Part shown: one piece after another, positions 53,724 to 64,000 of the stretch
Position numbering within the stretch: position 1 is the first letter of the stretch
Layout of the letters: the number at the start of each line of letters is the position of its first letter
Source: Parahalioglobus pacificus
Lineage (GTDB): Bacteria; Pseudomonadota; Gammaproteobacteria; Pseudomonadales; Halieaceae
Assembly: GCF_014652275.1 (NCBI RefSeq)
Contig: NZ_BMYM01000002.1
Span: forward strand, 930,001 to 994,000
Direction of reading: 5' to 3'
DNA length: 64,000 nt
Made by a program: the position numbers and the translations under genes
The notes under the pieces: generated by a model
Databases searched by the model: none
What the model was told of the DNA's origin: nothing
What the model saw: the letters and a program-made list of their open reading frames with translations, nothing else

Positions 53724-56387
53724 ATGGCGCAGGTGACAGTAGAGCAGCTCGCAGAAACAGTAGGCGCATCAGTCGATCGATTGTTGACGCAAATGAAGGA
53801 GGCGGGCTTGCCCCACTCCGACGCGGAGCAGGATGTATCTGAAGAGGACAAGCAAACGCTGCTTGCCTACCTCAAGCGCAGCCACGGCGAATCGACGGAT
53901 GCGCCTAAGCGGATAACATTGAAGCGCAAAACGTTGAGCACGCTGCGTTCCAGTGGCTCGTCGGGTAAGAAGACCGTGGCGGTGGAAGTACGCAAGAAGC
54001 GCACGTATGTGAAGCGTGACCCTGAAGAACTGAAAGCGCTGGCAGAGGAAGAGGCGAGCACAGGCGTCGATACGGAAGAGCTCGTTGAGGAAGTTACAGC
54101 AGAGCCTGCTGTCGTTGAAGAAACCGTGGCGGAAGTCACGGCCGAGCCCGAGCCCGAGCCGGAACCCGAGCCGGAGCCGGAGCCAGAAGAAACAGAAGAA
54201 GATCTGAAAAATCTGGATCCCGAAGTCCTGCGTCAGCGTGCAGCCGCACGTCGCAAGAAGAAGGAAGCCGAGGAGGTTGCTGCGCGCGAGGCCGCACTGG
54301 CAGCGCGTAAAGCCGAGCAGGAGCGCAAAGACGCGGAGGCGGCCGCCGCCAAAGCTAAAGAGAAAACGCAGGATGCTGCTGCCAAACGGCCCAAGCGTTT
54401 GCATGACGCACCTTCACCCACGCGCGAAGCGGATCGTCGCAAGCCCGCCCGTGGCCGTCTGGGCCGAAATGCGCCAGCCGGCCGTGGCAAGCAGCGTGGG
54501 CACAATCTCTCGCTGTCCGATCTGGATTCTGCCGAGTCAGGTGTGGGTCGACGTCGCGGTGGCCGTAAGCGCATGAAGGCGACGCACGAAGAACACTCCA
54601 AGCACGGCTTCGAGATGCCCACTGCCACTATCACCTATGAAGTAGAGCTGGGTGATGCCATCTCTGTAGGCGAGTTGGCCCAGGCGATGTCCGTGAAGTC
54701 CGGCGAAGTCATCAAAGAACTGATGAAGCTGGGTGTCATGGCCACTATCAACCAGATGATCGATCAGGATACCGCCACGCTGGTGGTTGAAGAGATAGGT
54801 CACAAAGTGAAGGTTGTGAGTGAGGAAGTGCTGGAAGATGCACTGGAAGAAACCCTTGCCCAGCATGAGGGTACGGCGGAGCCGCGTGCGCCCGTTGTTA
54901 CGGTCATGGGTCATGTTGACCACGGTAAGACCTCACTGCTGGATTACATCCGTAAGAGTCATGTGGCGTCTGGCGAAGCGGGCGGCATTACCCAGCACAT
55001 CGGCGCGTACCACGTTGAAACCGACGCGGGCATGATTTCCTTCCTGGATACACCCGGACATGCTGCCTTTACTGCGATGCGTGCGCGCGGTGCCAAGAGT
55101 ACCGACCTTGTGATTCTGGTAGTTGCGGCCGACGATGGTGTGATGCCTCAAACCGAAGAGGCTGTACAGCACGCGCGCGCTGCCGAAGTACCTTTGATCG
55201 TAGCCGTGAACAAGATTGACAAGGAAGGGGCCGACCCCGACCGCGTCAAGAATGAGCTGGCTGCCAAGGATGTTATCCCCGAAGACTGGGGCGGTGACAC
55301 GCAGTTCATCAGTGTGTCTGCGCACACTGGCGAAGGCATTCCCGAGCTGCTCGATGCGGTCTTGCTGCAGGCAGAGCTGCTGGAGCTTCAGGCTCCCCGT
55401 GACATACCGGCGCAGGGAATTGTTATCGAATCACGCCTGGATAAGGGCCGCGGTTCTGTGGCATCTCTGCTGGTGCAAAGCGGAACGCTGCGCCAAGGCG
55501 ATATTGTGCTCGCAGGACTGGAATACGGTCGTGTGCGCGCCATGTTGGACGAGAACGGCCAGCCGATTAAGGAAGCCGGCCCCAGTATCCCCGTTGAAAT
55601 ACTGGGCCTGAATGGTACGCCGGATGCGGGTGACCAGTTCGCCGCCATGGAGAGCGAACGCAAGGCGCGTGAGTTGGCTGAGTACCGGCAGGAAAAGAGC
55701 CGCGACTCCAAGATTCAGCGCCAGCAGGCAGCCAAGCTGGACAACATGTTCGAGAGCATGGCGGCTGGCGAACGCAAAGTACTTAATATTGTCGTCAAAG
55801 CCGATGTTCGTGGTTCGCTGGAGGCGATTCAGTCTGCCTTGCTGGACCTGGGCAACGACGAAGTGAAGGTCAACATCGTTTCCGGCGGCGTGGGCGGTAT
55901 TGCTGAAACCGATGTGACGCTGTCTATGACGTCCAATGCCGTTATCTTCGGATTCAATGTTCGAGCCGATAACGCTGCCAAGCGTCTGGTAGAAGCCGAG
56001 GGCGTAGACCTGCGTTACTACAACGTCATCTACGATCTAATCGACGACGTAAAACAGGCCCTGTCCGGCATGTTGGCGCCGGAGCTGCGCGAGGAGATCG
56101 TCGGTATCGCAGAAGTACGCGATGTGTTTCGCTCGCCGAAGTTCGGCCAGATTGCCGGCTGTATGGTTGTAGAGGGCACGGTATACCGATCCAAGCCTAT
56201 CCGTGTATTGCGTGACAACGTGGTCATTTACGAGGGCGAGCTGGAATCCCTGCGTCGCTTCAAGGATGACGCCAATGAGGTTCGTAATGGCACCGAGTGT
56301 GGTATCGGTGTTAAGAACTACACCGACGTTAAAGTAGGCGACTTGATTGAAGTCTACGAGGTCAAGGAGATCTCCCGCTCACTCTAA
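53724..56387 (+). CDS. infB: Translation initiation factor IF-2
   Basis: An 887-residue IF-2. The N-terminal region has a small helical domain, a low-complexity acidic EP repeat at about 54148-54195, and a basic Ala/Lys coiled stretch. The GTPase domain has G1 [14 protein letters not shown] and NKID. Two beta-barrel domains and the fMet-tRNA binding C-domain complete it. It brings initiator tRNA to the 30S subunit; its tRNA gene heads the same operon. rbfA follows after 13 bases. Confidence 0.97.
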   Translation: MAQVTVEQLAETVGASVDRLLTQMKEAGLPHSDAEQDVSEEDKQTLLAYLKRSHGESTDAPKRITLKRKTLSTLRSSGSSGKKTVAVEVRKKRTYVKRDPEELKALAEEEASTGVDTEELVEEVTAEPAVVEETVAEVTAEPEPEPEPEPEPEPEETEEDLKNLDPEVLRQRAAARRKKKEAEEVAAREAALAARKAEQERKDAEAAAAKAKEKTQDAAAKRPKRLHDAPSPTREADRRKPARGRLGRNAPAGRGKQRGHNLSLSDLDSAESGVGRRRGGRKRMKATHEEHSKHGFEMPTATITYEVELGDAISVGELAQAMSVKSGEVIKELMKLGVMATINQMIDQDTATLVVEEIGHKVKVVSEEVLEDALEETLAQHEGTAEPRAPVVTVMGHVDHGKTSLLDYIRKSHVASGEAGGITQHIGAYHVETDAGMISFLDTPGHAAFTAMRARGAKSTDLVILVVAADDGVMPQTEEAVQHARAAEVPLIVAVNKIDKEGADPDRVKNELAAKDVIPEDWGGDTQFISVSAHTGEGIPELLDAVLLQAELLELQAPRDIPAQGIVIESRLDKGRGSVASLLVQSGTLRQGDIVLAGLEYGRVRAMLDENGQPIKEAGPSIPVEILGLNGTPDAGDQFAAMESERKARELAEYRQEKSRDSKIQRQQAAKLDNMFESMAAGERKVLNIVVKADVRGSLEAIQSALLDLGNDEVKVNIVSGGVGGIAETDVTLSMTSNAVIFGFNVRADNAAKRLVEAEGVDLRYYNVIYDLIDDVKQALSGMLAPELREEIVGIAEVRDVFRSPKFGQIAGCMVVEGTVYRSKPIRVLRDNVVIYEGELESLRRFKDDANEVRNGTECGIGVKNYTDVKVGDLIEVYEVKEISRSL

Positions 56388-56400
56388 GAGCGGCAGTGCC

Positions 56401-56808
56401 ATGGCCAAGGAATACAGTCGCACCCAGCGCGTTGCGGATTATCTGCAGCGCGAACTTGCATCACTGATACAGCAGTCCTTGCGTGATCCGCGTCTGGGGA
56501 TGATCAGTGTTACTGGAGTGACAGTGAGCAGGGACCTGTCCCACGCGCGCGTGTATTACACCCGCCTCGACAGCGATACCGAAGACGAGGCTAAAGAGGT
56601 GACCGCTGTGCTGAACAAAGCCAGCGGTTTCTTGCGCAACGAGCTGTCACGCGATGCCAGTATGCGCATGGTGCCACGCCTGAGCTTCTATTTTGACAGC
56701 AGTGTAGGGCAGGGCCGACACCTCGAGGGTTTGATCAGTCGCGCAGCGCAGGCAGATCGTGATTTGGGCCTGCGTCAGGACGAAGACCCAGACGGCGAGG
56801 AGTCCTAG
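56401..56808 (+). CDS. rbfA: 30S ribosome-binding factor RbfA
   Basis: A 135-residue KH-like protein: EYSRTQRVADYLQRELASLIQ, DPRLGMISVTGVTVSRDLSHARVYY and LRNELSRDASMRMVPRLSFYFD are the family pattern. It aids late 30S maturation and 16S 5' end processing. The start ATG lies 13 bases after infB; its stop overlaps the truB GTG by one base. Confidence 0.96.
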   Translation: MAKEYSRTQRVADYLQRELASLIQQSLRDPRLGMISVTGVTVSRDLSHARVYYTRLDSDTEDEAKEVTAVLNKASGFLRNELSRDASMRMVPRLSFYFDSSVGQGRHLEGLISRAAQADRDLGLRQDEDPDGEES

Positions 56809-57737
56809 TGGCACGGCGACGTCGCGGGCGCCCGGTAGACGGTATCCTGGTGCTGGATAAGCCGGTGGGCATGAGCTCTAACCAGGCCCTACAAAGTGCA
56901 AAACGCCTGTTTTTTGCTGCCAAGGCCGGTCACACGGGTTCACTGGATCCACTGGCGACCGGCGTACTGCCACTGTGTTTTGGTGAGGCGACGAAATTCT
57001 CCCAGTACCTGCTGGATGCCGACAAGGGCTACGCCAGTACTTTTGTATTGGGGCAGGCGACGACCACCGGCGATGCCGAGGGCGAGATCACCACTACCCG
57101 AGACGCGTCGGCGCTCGATGAGCAACAGGTAGAGGTGGCCCTGGAAGCCTTTCGCGGTGAGATCGAGCAAGTGCCGTCGATGTTTTCTGCGATCAAGCAG
57201 GACGGTAAGCCGTTGTATAAGCTGGCTCGCGAAGGCAAGGCAGTAGAGCGTAAATCCCGACAGGTGGTGATTCACCGGCTGGAACTCAAGGCCTTCCGGT
57301 CAGGGGAGCGCGCAGAAATAGATATAGAGATAGAGTGCAGTAAAGGCACCTATGTGCGCTCCATAGCCGAGGACCTTGGCCAAGCGTTGGGCGTAGGGGC
57401 ACACGTCAGTGCATTGCGTCGCACGGCGGCCGGGCCCTTCAAACTGGAAGACAGCGTGACACTCGGAACGCTGGAAGCACTAAAGGCCAATGACAAGCTG
57501 GCAGAAATGGATGCACTGCTTCTGCCGGCAGACAATGCGCTGGAGGATTTACCCCTTGTGAGCCTCAGTGAGGCCGGGGGTTACTACCTGCGGCAGGGGC
57601 AGCCGGTATTGGTGCCAAATGCGCCCTGTGATGGTATGGTGCGCGTCGCTCTGGACAGCGGTGAGTTCCTGGGCGTTGGAGAGATATTAGATGATGGGCG
57701 CGTGGCGCCGCGTCGTCTGGTAGTCACCGGTCGGTGA
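56808..57737 (+). CDS. truB: tRNA pseudouridine(55) synthase TruB
   Basis: A 309-residue pseudouridine synthase. The catalytic Asp is in HTGSLDPLATGVLPLCFGEATKF. The KPVGMSSNQAL opening and the PUA-like C-terminal domain are standard. It makes Psi55 in the T loop of tRNAs. The start is a GTG sharing a base with the rbfA stop. Confidence 0.96.
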   Translation: MARRRRGRPVDGILVLDKPVGMSSNQALQSAKRLFFAAKAGHTGSLDPLATGVLPLCFGEATKFSQYLLDADKGYASTFVLGQATTTGDAEGEITTTRDASALDEQQVEVALEAFRGEIEQVPSMFSAIKQDGKPLYKLAREGKAVERKSRQVVIHRLELKAFRSGERAEIDIEIECSKGTYVRSIAEDLGQALGVGAHVSALRRTAAGPFKLEDSVTLGTLEALKANDKLAEMDALLLPADNALEDLPLVSLSEAGGYYLRQGQPVLVPNAPCDGMVRVALDSGEFLGVGEILDDGRVAPRRLVVTGR

Positions 57738-57743
57738 CGCGAA

Positions 57744-57776
57744 CCTGTCTGTAAATCTGCACGGACAGGCTCTTTT
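57744..57776 (+). terminator. Weak hairpin between truB and rpsO
   Basis: CCTGTC (57744-57749) can pair with GACAGG (57764-57769) over a 14-base loop, and CTCTTTT follows. The long loop and short T run make it a doubtful terminator; it could instead be part of rpsO leader control. Confidence 0.35.
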
Positions 57777-57839
57777 GATAATGGCGGTCGACGGTGGATG
57801 TAAATCCCGGGCCGGGGCAGATTGAGCGAGGAAATACAC

Positions 57840-58109
57840 ATGGCATTAACTGCTGAAAAGAAAGCGGAAATCGTAAAAGACTACCAGCAAGGCGAAGGCG
57901 ACACTGGTTCCCCTGAAGTACAGGTAGCCCTGCTCACAGCAAACATTGAGCAGCTGCAGGGACACTTCAAGTCGCACGCACAGGATCACCACTCACGCCG
58001 CGGCCTGATCCGCATGGTGAACCAGCGCCGCAAACTGCTGGACTACCTCAAGCGCAAGGACACTGCTCGCTACGCTGAACTGATCAAGCGTCTGGGTCTG
58101 CGTCGATAA
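57840..58109 (+). CDS. rpsO: 30S ribosomal protein S15
   Basis: An 89-residue S15, exact family length. [35 protein letters not shown] and the ending [10 protein letters not shown]...LIKRLGLRR match throughout. It binds 16S rRNA early in 30S assembly and in many bacteria represses its own mRNA. GAGGAA precedes the ATG. pnp follows after a terminator hairpin. Confidence 0.98.
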   Translation: MALTAEKKAEIVKDYQQGEGDTGSPEVQVALLTANIEQLQGHFKSHAQDHHSRRGLIRMVNQRRKLLDYLKRKDTARYAELIKRLGLRR

Positions 58110-58120
58110 GCCGCTTAGCT

Positions 58121-58141
58121 ACCGGGGCATCAGGCCCCGGT
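58121..58141 (+). terminator. Hairpin between rpsO and pnp
   Basis: ACCGGGGC/GCCCCGGT stem with an ATCAG loop, 12 bases after rpsO and 28 before pnp. It has a short T run only, so it may act as an RNA-processing or partial termination site, as in the E. coli rpsO-pnp intergenic region. Confidence 0.65.
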
Positions 58142-58168
58142 TGCCTTATCTAGAATTGGAGAAAAATA

Positions 58169-60286
58169 GTGAATCCAGTAACTAAAACATTCCAGTATGG
58201 CGGACAGACCGTCACGCTGGAGACGGGCCGAATTGCCCGCCAAGCCACTGGAGCAGTGCTGGTTACAGTCGAAAATACGTCTGTACTGTGTACTGTTGTG
58301 GCAGAGAAAAATGCGCGTGACGGCCAGGACTTCTTCCCCCTGTCTGTGCACTACCAGGAGAAGACTTACTCTGTAGGTAAAATCCCGGGTGGCTTCTTCA
58401 AGCGTGAAGCCCGCCCAAGCGAAAAAGAAACCCTGACCTCCCGTCTTATCGACCGTCCTATTCGTCCGCTGTTTGCAGACGGTTACATGGCGGAAGTACA
58501 GGTGGTTTGTACTGTGATGTCCGCTGATAAGCACATCGACCCAGATATTCCCGCAATGATCGGTACCTCCGCGGCACTGGCTATCTCCGGCTGCCCCTTC
58601 AATGGTCCTATCGGTGGCGCGCGTGTCGGCTTCAACGAAGCGCAGGGTTACATGCTGAACCCCACCTATGACCAATTGGCAGACAGCGAGCTGGACATGG
58701 TTGTTGCCGGCACCAAAGACGCCGTTCTGATGGTTGAGTCGCAGGCGAAAGAGCTGAGCGAAGACCAGATGCTGGGTGCTGTGCTGTTTGCACACCAGGA
58801 GATGCAGACCGTTATCCAGGCGATCACCGAGCTGGTTGCAGAAGCTGGCAAGCCTCGTTGGAATTGGCAGGCGCCTGTCATCGATCAGGCCCTGTTGGCC
58901 GCTGTTGAAGGTCAAGTTCAGAACGATCTGGGTGAAGCGTATCGCATCACCGAGAAGTCAGCGCGTTACGATCGCGTAGCTGAGATCCGTACTGCCTGCG
59001 TGGAAGCGCTGGCTGTTGAAGGTGGTACCGCCGCCGACGACGTAAAGGATATGTTCAAAAAGGTTGAGAAGAACCTGGTGCGCAAGCGCATCCTGGCTGG
59101 TGAGCCCCGCATTGACGGTCGTGACACCCGCACCGTGCGCCAGATTGCCTGTGAAGTTGATCTGCTGGCTAAAGCACACGGCTCCGCCTTGTTCACCCGC
59201 GGTGAAACTCAGGCCATCGGTACTGTGACTTTGGGCTCTACCCGTGACGCGCAGATCATCGATGCGCTGGAAGGCGAGCGTCGCGATCCCTTTATGCTGC
59301 ACTACAACTTCCCTCCCTACTCAGTGGGTGAGGCAGGTCGCATCGGTTTCACCGGTCGTCGTGAAGTCGGTCACGGTCGCCTGGCGCGTCGTGGTCTGGC
59401 AGCTGTACTGCCGAACGAAGAAGAGTTCCCCTACACAGTGCGTGTGGTTTCGGAAATCACCGAATCCAATGGTTCCAGCTCTATGGCGTCAGTCTGTGTG
59501 GGCTCTATGGCGATGATGGCCGCGGGCGTACCACTGAAGGCGCCTGTTGCCGGTATTGCAATGGGTCTGGTGAAAGACGGTAACCAGTTTGCCGTACTGA
59601 CCGACATCCTGGGTGACGAAGATCACCTGGGTGACATGGACTTTAAAGTCGCCGGTACCGCCGAAGGTGTCACTGCACTGCAGATGGATATCAAGATCGA
59701 AGGTATCAACGAGCAGATTATGGAGATCGCTCTGGAGCAGGCGCTGCATGCGCGTCTGCATATCCTGGGCCAAATGAACGCTGTGTTGGCTGAGCCGCGT
59801 CAAGTGACTTCCGAGAACGCACCCAGCATGATTACGCTGAAAGTCGATTCCGACAAGATCCGCGACATCATCGGTAAGGGCGGTGCAACCATTCGCTCAA
59901 TCACCGAAGAGTCCGGTGCCACTGTCGATATCGACGATGACGGCACTGTACGTGTCTTCGGTCAGGACCAGGCGGCGCGCGACAAGGCGGTTGCCATGAT
60001 TGAGGAAATCACGGCAGAAGCGGAAGTTGGTGCTATCTACACCGGTACCGTTGCTCGCATCGTAGACTTCGGTGCTTTCGTGAACATCCTGCCCGGCAAA
60101 GATGGCCTGGTACACATCTCCCAGATCGCCAATGAGCGTGTGGAGAACGTGACCGACCACCTGAGCGAAGGTGAGGAAGTACGCGTTAAGGTGCTGGACG
60201 TCGATCAGCGTGGTCGTATCAAGCTCTCCATCAAGGAGCTGCTGGAAGACGAAGCAGACGACGCACCTGCAGAGGCTGCCGAATAA
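58169..60286 (+). CDS. pnp: Polyribonucleotide nucleotidyltransferase (PNPase)
   Basis: A 705-residue PNPase with two RNase PH domains ([33 protein letters not shown] in the first; [15 protein letters not shown]-type sequence [17 protein letters not shown] in the second). A KH domain ([16 protein letters not shown]) and an S1 domain ([31 protein letters not shown]) follow. It degrades RNA phosphorolytically from the 3' end. The start is GTG. A strong terminator follows. Confidence 0.98.
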   Translation: MNPVTKTFQYGGQTVTLETGRIARQATGAVLVTVENTSVLCTVVAEKNARDGQDFFPLSVHYQEKTYSVGKIPGGFFKREARPSEKETLTSRLIDRPIRPLFADGYMAEVQVVCTVMSADKHIDPDIPAMIGTSAALAISGCPFNGPIGGARVGFNEAQGYMLNPTYDQLADSELDMVVAGTKDAVLMVESQAKELSEDQMLGAVLFAHQEMQTVIQAITELVAEAGKPRWNWQAPVIDQALLAAVEGQVQNDLGEAYRITEKSARYDRVAEIRTACVEALAVEGGTAADDVKDMFKKVEKNLVRKRILAGEPRIDGRDTRTVRQIACEVDLLAKAHGSALFTRGETQAIGTVTLGSTRDAQIIDALEGERRDPFMLHYNFPPYSVGEAGRIGFTGRREVGHGRLARRGLAAVLPNEEEFPYTVRVVSEITESNGSSSMASVCVGSMAMMAAGVPLKAPVAGIAMGLVKDGNQFAVLTDILGDEDHLGDMDFKVAGTAEGVTALQMDIKIEGINEQIMEIALEQALHARLHILGQMNAVLAEPRQVTSENAPSMITLKVDSDKIRDIIGKGGATIRSITEESGATVDIDDDGTVRVFGQDQAARDKAVAMIEEITAEAEVGAIYTGTVARIVDFGAFVNILPGKDGLVHISQIANERVENVTDHLSEGEEVRVKVLDVDQRGRIKLSIKELLEDEADDAPAEAAE

Positions 60287-60307
60287 CTCGCAGTCTTTAG
60301 AGAATAG

Positions 60308-60340
60308 AAAGGGCGCATCTTCGGATGCGCCCTTTTTTTT
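60308..60340 (+). terminator. Rho-independent terminator after pnp
   Basis: GGGCGCATC/GATGCGCCC stem with a TTCG tetraloop, flanked by AAA and a run of eight T. One of the strongest terminators in the window; it ends the rimP-pnp operon before the convergent acsA. Confidence 0.96.
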
Positions 60341-60392
60341 GCCCCGTGATGGTCGGCTAGTTGTGCAGTCAGGTCTAAGCGGCGCTTCTCAG

Positions 60393-62324
60393 CTAGCTAC
60401 TGCGGTTATCGATGAGATCCTGCACCACGCCGGGGTCGGCCAGTGTAGAGGTATCACCCAGGTTCTCGAGCTCATTCTCGGCGATCTTGCGCAGTATGCG
60501 TCGCATGATTTTTCCGGAACGCGTCTTAGGTAGCCCCGGCGCCCACTGGATGACATCCGGTTTGGCAATGGGGCCTATCTCGGCCACGCATAGCTGTACC
60601 AGCTCATCGCGCAGGCTATCGCTGGGTGTCACACCTGCCATCGGTGTGACATAAGCGTAGATACCCTGGCCCTTGATGTCGTGCGGATAGCCCACGACAG
60701 CGGCCTCCGCGATGTCATCATGCAGCACTAGCGCGCTCTCGACTTCGGCTGTGCCCATACGGTGGCCTGACACGTTAAGTACGTCGTCTACCCGTCCAGT
60801 AATCCAGTAGTAGCCATCCTCGTCACGCGTAGCGCCGTCGCCTGTAAAGTAGTAGCCATCGTAATGACTGAAGTAAGTATCGATCAGGCGCTGGTGGTCG
60901 CCGTACACGGTGCGTATTTGGCTGGGCCATGAACTCTTGATCACCAGATAGCCGGCACCGGGTCCCTCAATTTCGCTGCCGTCTTCATTCAGCAGGGCTA
61001 ATTCAACACCAAAGAAGGGCAGTGTGGCCGACCCCGGTTTGAGGTCTGTAGCGCCCGGCAGCGGTGTAATCATCTGGCCGCCTGTCTCAGTTTGCCACCA
61101 GGTGTCTACGATGGGACAGCGCGAGTCGCCGACGACCCGGTAGTACCACTCCCAAGCTTCCGGATTGATCGGTTCACCCACCGAGCCCAGCAGTCTCAGG
61201 CTTGCCCGCGAACTACGTGTCACGGGCTCGTCACCCACAGCGTGCAGTGCCCTAATGGCGGTGGGTGCTGTGTAGAAGGTAGCCACCTGGTGCTTGTCCA
61301 CGACTTCCCAACAGCGTCCTGCATCCGGGTAGGTGGGAACGCCTTCAAACATCAGGCTGGTCGCGCCATTGCTGAGTGGACCGTAGACAATATAGGTGTG
61401 ACCGGTGACCCAGCCCACATCGGCAGTACACCAGAACACCTCGTTATTCCGATAATCAAAGGTGTACTTGAAGGTCATGGTGGCCTGCAGCAGGTAGCCG
61501 CCCGTGGTGTGCAGAACACCCTTGGGTTTGCCGGTGGAGCCGGAGGTGTAAAGAATGAACAGCGGGTCCTCGGCATCCATGGGCTCGGGCTCGCAGTCGC
61601 CGGCAGCCACACCGGTGAGCTCGTGATACCACTGGTCCCTGCCGCTGTGCCAATCGATCTGGCCTCCTGTGCGCTTCACTACCAGACAGGTATGCACGCC
61701 CGGGCAGGCCGCCAGCGCTTTATCGGTGTTGGCTTTTAGCGGTATGGGCTTGCCGCCGCGAACGCCCTCATCTGCAGTGATCACTGTTTGGCAGTCCGAA
61801 TCGAGAATCCGGTCTTTCAGAGCCTCGGGTGAGAAGCCACCGAAAACCACGGAATGAATCGCCCCGATTCTGGCACAGGCCAGCATGGCGTAAGCCGCCT
61901 CGGGCACCATAGGCATATAGATACAAACGCGGTCGCCTTTTTTCACGCCCCTTGATCGCAGTGCATTGGCGAGCTTGCACACCTCGGTTTTTAGCTGGGC
62001 GTAGCTTATGTGGGCGCTGTCATTGGGGTCGTCGCCTTCCCAGATAAAGGCCGTCTGGTCTGCGCGCGCGGGTAGATGCCTGTCGATACAGTTAACGCTG
62101 GCGTTAAGAATGCCACCGCTGAACCACGCGGCCTCGCCGTTACTGAAGTCGAAGGCTCGGACGGTATGCCAGAGTGCGTCCCAGGACAGGTGCTCCTCGG
62201 CCATTTCACCCCAGAAGGCGTCGGGCTCGGCGATTGATCGCTGGTACATCGCCTGGTAGCGCGCTTTGTCGATGTGCGCGTCGCTGAAGCTGGCGGGAAC
62301 GGGATGGACTGGGAACTCAGACAT
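60393..62324 (-). CDS. acsA: Acetyl-CoA synthetase
   Basis: A 643-residue AMP-forming enzyme. The P-loop is [22 protein letters not shown], the hinge-region [31 protein letters not shown], and the C-terminal [14 protein letters not shown] with its regulatory acetylation-type Lys are all present. It makes acetyl-CoA from acetate, ATP and CoA. It is convergent with pnp and 125 bases before the panC 3' end. Confidence 0.96.
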   Translation of the reverse strand: MSEFPVHPVPASFSDAHIDKARYQAMYQRSIAEPDAFWGEMAEEHLSWDALWHTVRAFDFSNGEAAWFSGGILNASVNCIDRHLPARADQTAFIWEGDDPNDSAHISYAQLKTEVCKLANALRSRGVKKGDRVCIYMPMVPEAAYAMLACARIGAIHSVVFGGFSPEALKDRILDSDCQTVITADEGVRGGKPIPLKANTDKALAACPGVHTCLVVKRTGGQIDWHSGRDQWYHELTGVAAGDCEPEPMDAEDPLFILYTSGSTGKPKGVLHTTGGYLLQATMTFKYTFDYRNNEVFWCTADVGWVTGHTYIVYGPLSNGATSLMFEGVPTYPDAGRCWEVVDKHQVATFYTAPTAIRALHAVGDEPVTRSSRASLRLLGSVGEPINPEAWEWYYRVVGDSRCPIVDTWWQTETGGQMITPLPGATDLKPGSATLPFFGVELALLNEDGSEIEGPGAGYLVIKSSWPSQIRTVYGDHQRLIDTYFSHYDGYYFTGDGATRDEDGYYWITGRVDDVLNVSGHRMGTAEVESALVLHDDIAEAAVVGYPHDIKGQGIYAYVTPMAGVTPSDSLRDELVQLCVAEIGPIAKPDVIQWAPGLPKTRSGKIMRRILRKIAENELENLGDTSTLADPGVVQDLIDNRSS

Positions 62325-62449
62325 GGAGAGGGCGACTCTTATCGATAGTTAAGAGTCAGATCATACTGCCCGATAAGGACTGCGCAAGCGTTGCCGAGCC
62401 GGTATGAAGGTGGATACTGTTGGAGTGGTGTTTTCGGTGGCGTTGCGCG

Positions 62450-63334
62450 TTAAGAGCTTGCGAGCATGCCCCAGTCAGACACCGGATTGACGCTGAGGCG
62501 TACATTGTCGATAAGGCGCGTCTTACCCAATCGGGCGGCGGCCAGTATTGCGATCTCTTCAGTGTCCTCGGACACAGCGCGCAGGGTGCGTGCATCGCGA
62601 ACGGCAAAATAATCAGGGTCAAAGCCGGCTTGCAGCAACTGCATGCGTGCGTGTGATTCCAGCTGCAGGAAGTTGTCAAAGCCGCAGGCGATGGCTTCGC
62701 GGCAGCTGTTGAGCGTTTCGTGCAGCAGCGGTGCCACACTGCGCTCTTCAGCGCTGAGGTAGCCATTGCGTGAACTCAGTGCGAGACCATCGTTGGCACG
62801 TGTTGTGGCGACGCCAACGATCTCTACAGGCATATACAGATCGTCCACCATCTTGCGAATGATGGACAGCTGCTGGAAGTCCTTTTCACCGAACAGTGCG
62901 ACGTCGGGGCGCACGATGTTGAACAATTTGTTCACGACCGTGGTGACGCCATCGAAGTGCCCAGGCCGGCTGCTACCGCAAAGAGTCTCGGACAAATCAG
63001 GCACGCGCACCTTGGTGTGCAGGGCCATGCCCTCCGGGTAGATTTGATCCACGTCCGGATTGAACAGATACGCCACGCCCTCGGAAAAGAGTTTTTCCTT
63101 GTCGGCAGCCAGAGTGCGAGGGTAGGCATCCAGATCTTCGTTGGCACCGAACTGCAGGGGATTAACGAAGATACTCACAACTACAAGATCGGCACAGCTA
63201 CGCGCGCGACGCACCAGGTCAAGGTGGCCTTCATGCAGATTTCCCATGGTGGGAACGAAGGCAATACGCTGCCCTGCGCCGCGGGCGCGATTCAGGCAGG
63301 ACTGTAGTGCAGCGTTGCTGGTAACGGTGCGCAT
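62450..63334 (-). CDS. panC: Pantothenate synthetase (pantoate--beta-alanine ligase)
   Basis: A 294-residue enzyme. FVPTMGNLHEGHLDLVRRAR is the nucleotide-binding HIGH-like motif. GEKDFQQLSIIRKMV and ALSSRNGYLSAEER are further family marks. It joins pantoate and beta-alanine for coenzyme A. The ATG at 63334 has GGGAG about 9 bases upstream; the longer frame to 63412 is rejected. Same strand as panB, but 312 bases apart. Confidence 0.95.
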   Translation of the reverse strand: MRTVTSNAALQSCLNRARGAGQRIAFVPTMGNLHEGHLDLVRRARSCADLVVVSIFVNPLQFGANEDLDAYPRTLAADKEKLFSEGVAYLFNPDVDQIYPEGMALHTKVRVPDLSETLCGSSRPGHFDGVTTVVNKLFNIVRPDVALFGEKDFQQLSIIRKMVDDLYMPVEIVGVATTRANDGLALSSRNGYLSAEERSVAPLLHETLNSCREAIACGFDNFLQLESHARMQLLQAGFDPDYFAVRDARTLRAVSEDTEEIAILAAARLGKTRLIDNVRLSVNPVSDWGMLASS

Positions 63335-63646
63335 GTAAAACCACTCCCTTGCGGCGGAACGGTGATGCAAAACCTCTTTTTCAAGGCCTACAGAGCCTTG
63401 ATCGGGCGCCAAGTATGCCCCACGGCCTACGGGTCATCAACGTTGAAATAGGAAATATTTACAATGTGTTGTTACCGATTCACCCAGAAAAAGTGTGCTA
63501 CTTCGGAAAAGTGCTACCAATTGATAGTAAGTACCTACTTGGTATTATGAGGTGGAGATGATAGCGAGTGGACGCACCGCTGAGTGATCGCAGCGTGTAT
63601 CGGGCAGGTGTTTGGGTTGAGTTGGCTTCGCGCTGAGCCTGCAAGC
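63335..63646. other. Intergenic stretch between panB and panC
   Basis: This 312-base stretch lies between two genes of one pathway on the same strand, where most genomes have almost none. It is AT-richer than its surroundings around 63440-63560. I see no gene, clear promoter or terminator in it; TACCAA near 63515 and TTGGTA near 63538 are a loose inverted repeat. Confidence 0.5.
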
Positions 63647-64000
63647 TTACTCGTAGGTGTGCTCGTTCCGGGGGTAGTCACCGTTTTTCACTGCCTGTAC
63701 GAAAGCTGCCAGTCCATCTGCGATGGACTCTTGCCCGGCCATGAAGTTCTGTACGAAGCGCGGTGTGTGCGTGGACAGGCCCAGCAAGTCGTGCATCACC
63801 AACACTTGTGCATCGGTTCCTGCGCCGGCACCGATACCAATCACCGGGATATCCAGCTTCGAGCTGATGTCTGTGGCCAGGTGCGCCGGCACACACTCAA
63901 GCACCAAAAGGCTGGCCCCTGCGTCCTGAATCTCCACCGCATCCGCCAGAATGGATTTGGCTTCCTTGGGGGTGCGTCCCTGCACGCGGTAGCCGCCGAA
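63647..64000 (-). CDS. panB: 3-methyl-2-oxobutanoate hydroxymethyltransferase, 5' end outside the window
   Basis: The last 117 or so residues of PanB, open to the right edge. FGGYRVQGRT, LLVLECVPAHLATDISSKLDIPVIGIGAGAGTDAQVLVMHDLLG and PRFVQNFM are the family C-terminal motifs. It makes ketopantoate from ketoisovalerate and methylene-tetrahydrofolate, the first step to pantothenate. panC lies downstream on the same strand. Confidence 0.95.
   Translation of the reverse strand, partial: FGGYRVQGRTPKEAKSILADAVEIQDAGASLLVLECVPAHLATDISSKLDIPVIGIGAGAGTDAQVLVMHDLLGLSTHTPRFVQNFMAGQESIADGLAAFVQAVKNGDYPRNEHTYE

Noticed and set aside
54148-54195. Tandem EP-encoding repeat in infB as a regulatory or mobile repeat
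   Set aside because: It encodes the acidic low-complexity linker common in IF-2 N-terminal regions and keeps frame; nothing suggests a separate element.
62356-62766. A 136-codon minus-strand frame overlapping panC
   Set aside because: It is out of frame with panC on the same strand and covers its conserved 3' end; composition is Ser/Ala/His-rich without family features.

Overview
The window looks like a chromosomal segment of a free-living, probably marine gammaproteobacterium. The best clue is the housekeeping order carA-carB-greA, yhbY/rlmE-ftsH-folP-glmM-tpiA-secG-tRNA-Leu, then tRNA-fMet-rimP-nusA-infB-rbfA-truB-rpsO-pnp, which is typical of the class. The aerobic acyl-CoA catabolism, two TonB-dependent receptors and an RND pump would fit a Halieaceae/Cellvibrionales-type heterotroph. 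That lineage is an inference from gene content; no marker was searched.

Left accessory half (1-30300). A TonB receptor with Met-rich loops, possibly for copper, is cut by the left edge. It is followed by a membrane-anchored winged-helix/TPR regulator divergent from a secreted di-heme cytochrome c peroxidase-like protein, and a decayed RecD-type helicase end with an in-frame amber codon. A minus-strand cluster follows: SDR, 2OG-Fe(II) prolyl-hydroxylase-like protein, DUF1080 protein, SDR, then slyD. On the plus strand come an RND adaptor and permease, a second TonB receptor, and a 12-kb catabolic block: paired acyl-CoA dehydrogenases, acyl-CoA ligase, third acyl-CoA dehydrogenase, MaoC hydratase, SDR, thiolase, quinone oxidoreductase, iron alcohol dehydrogenase and thioesterase. 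Together these can import a lipophilic acid, activate it and shorten it through a (3R)-hydroxyacyl-CoA beta-oxidation spiral. Two transcription units of this block share nearly identical promoter/operator sequences.

Right half (30590-64000). carAB has a predicted leader peptide that overlaps an intrinsic terminator. A Fur-box-preceded operon (unknown helical periplasmic protein plus a three-gene ferric ABC transporter) sits between greA and the yhbY/rlmE pair. A second island lies between tRNA-Leu and tRNA-fMet: a LysE exporter divergent from an Lrp regulator, and a tyrosine-catabolic hppD-VOC-FAH operon. The tRNA-Leu 3' end is duplicated at the edge of that island. The window ends with the rimP-nusA-pnp translation/RNA operon, convergent acsA, and panC plus the 3' part of panB.

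The strongest leads are the Fur-linked unknown periplasmic protein, the matched promoter/operator pair of the acyl-CoA regulon, the tyrosine operon with a 24-bp palindrome over its -35 box and no hmgA in view, the carA leader/attenuator, and the tRNA-Leu end duplication with nested palindromes. No CRISPR array, intact transposase, integrase or prophage was seen.
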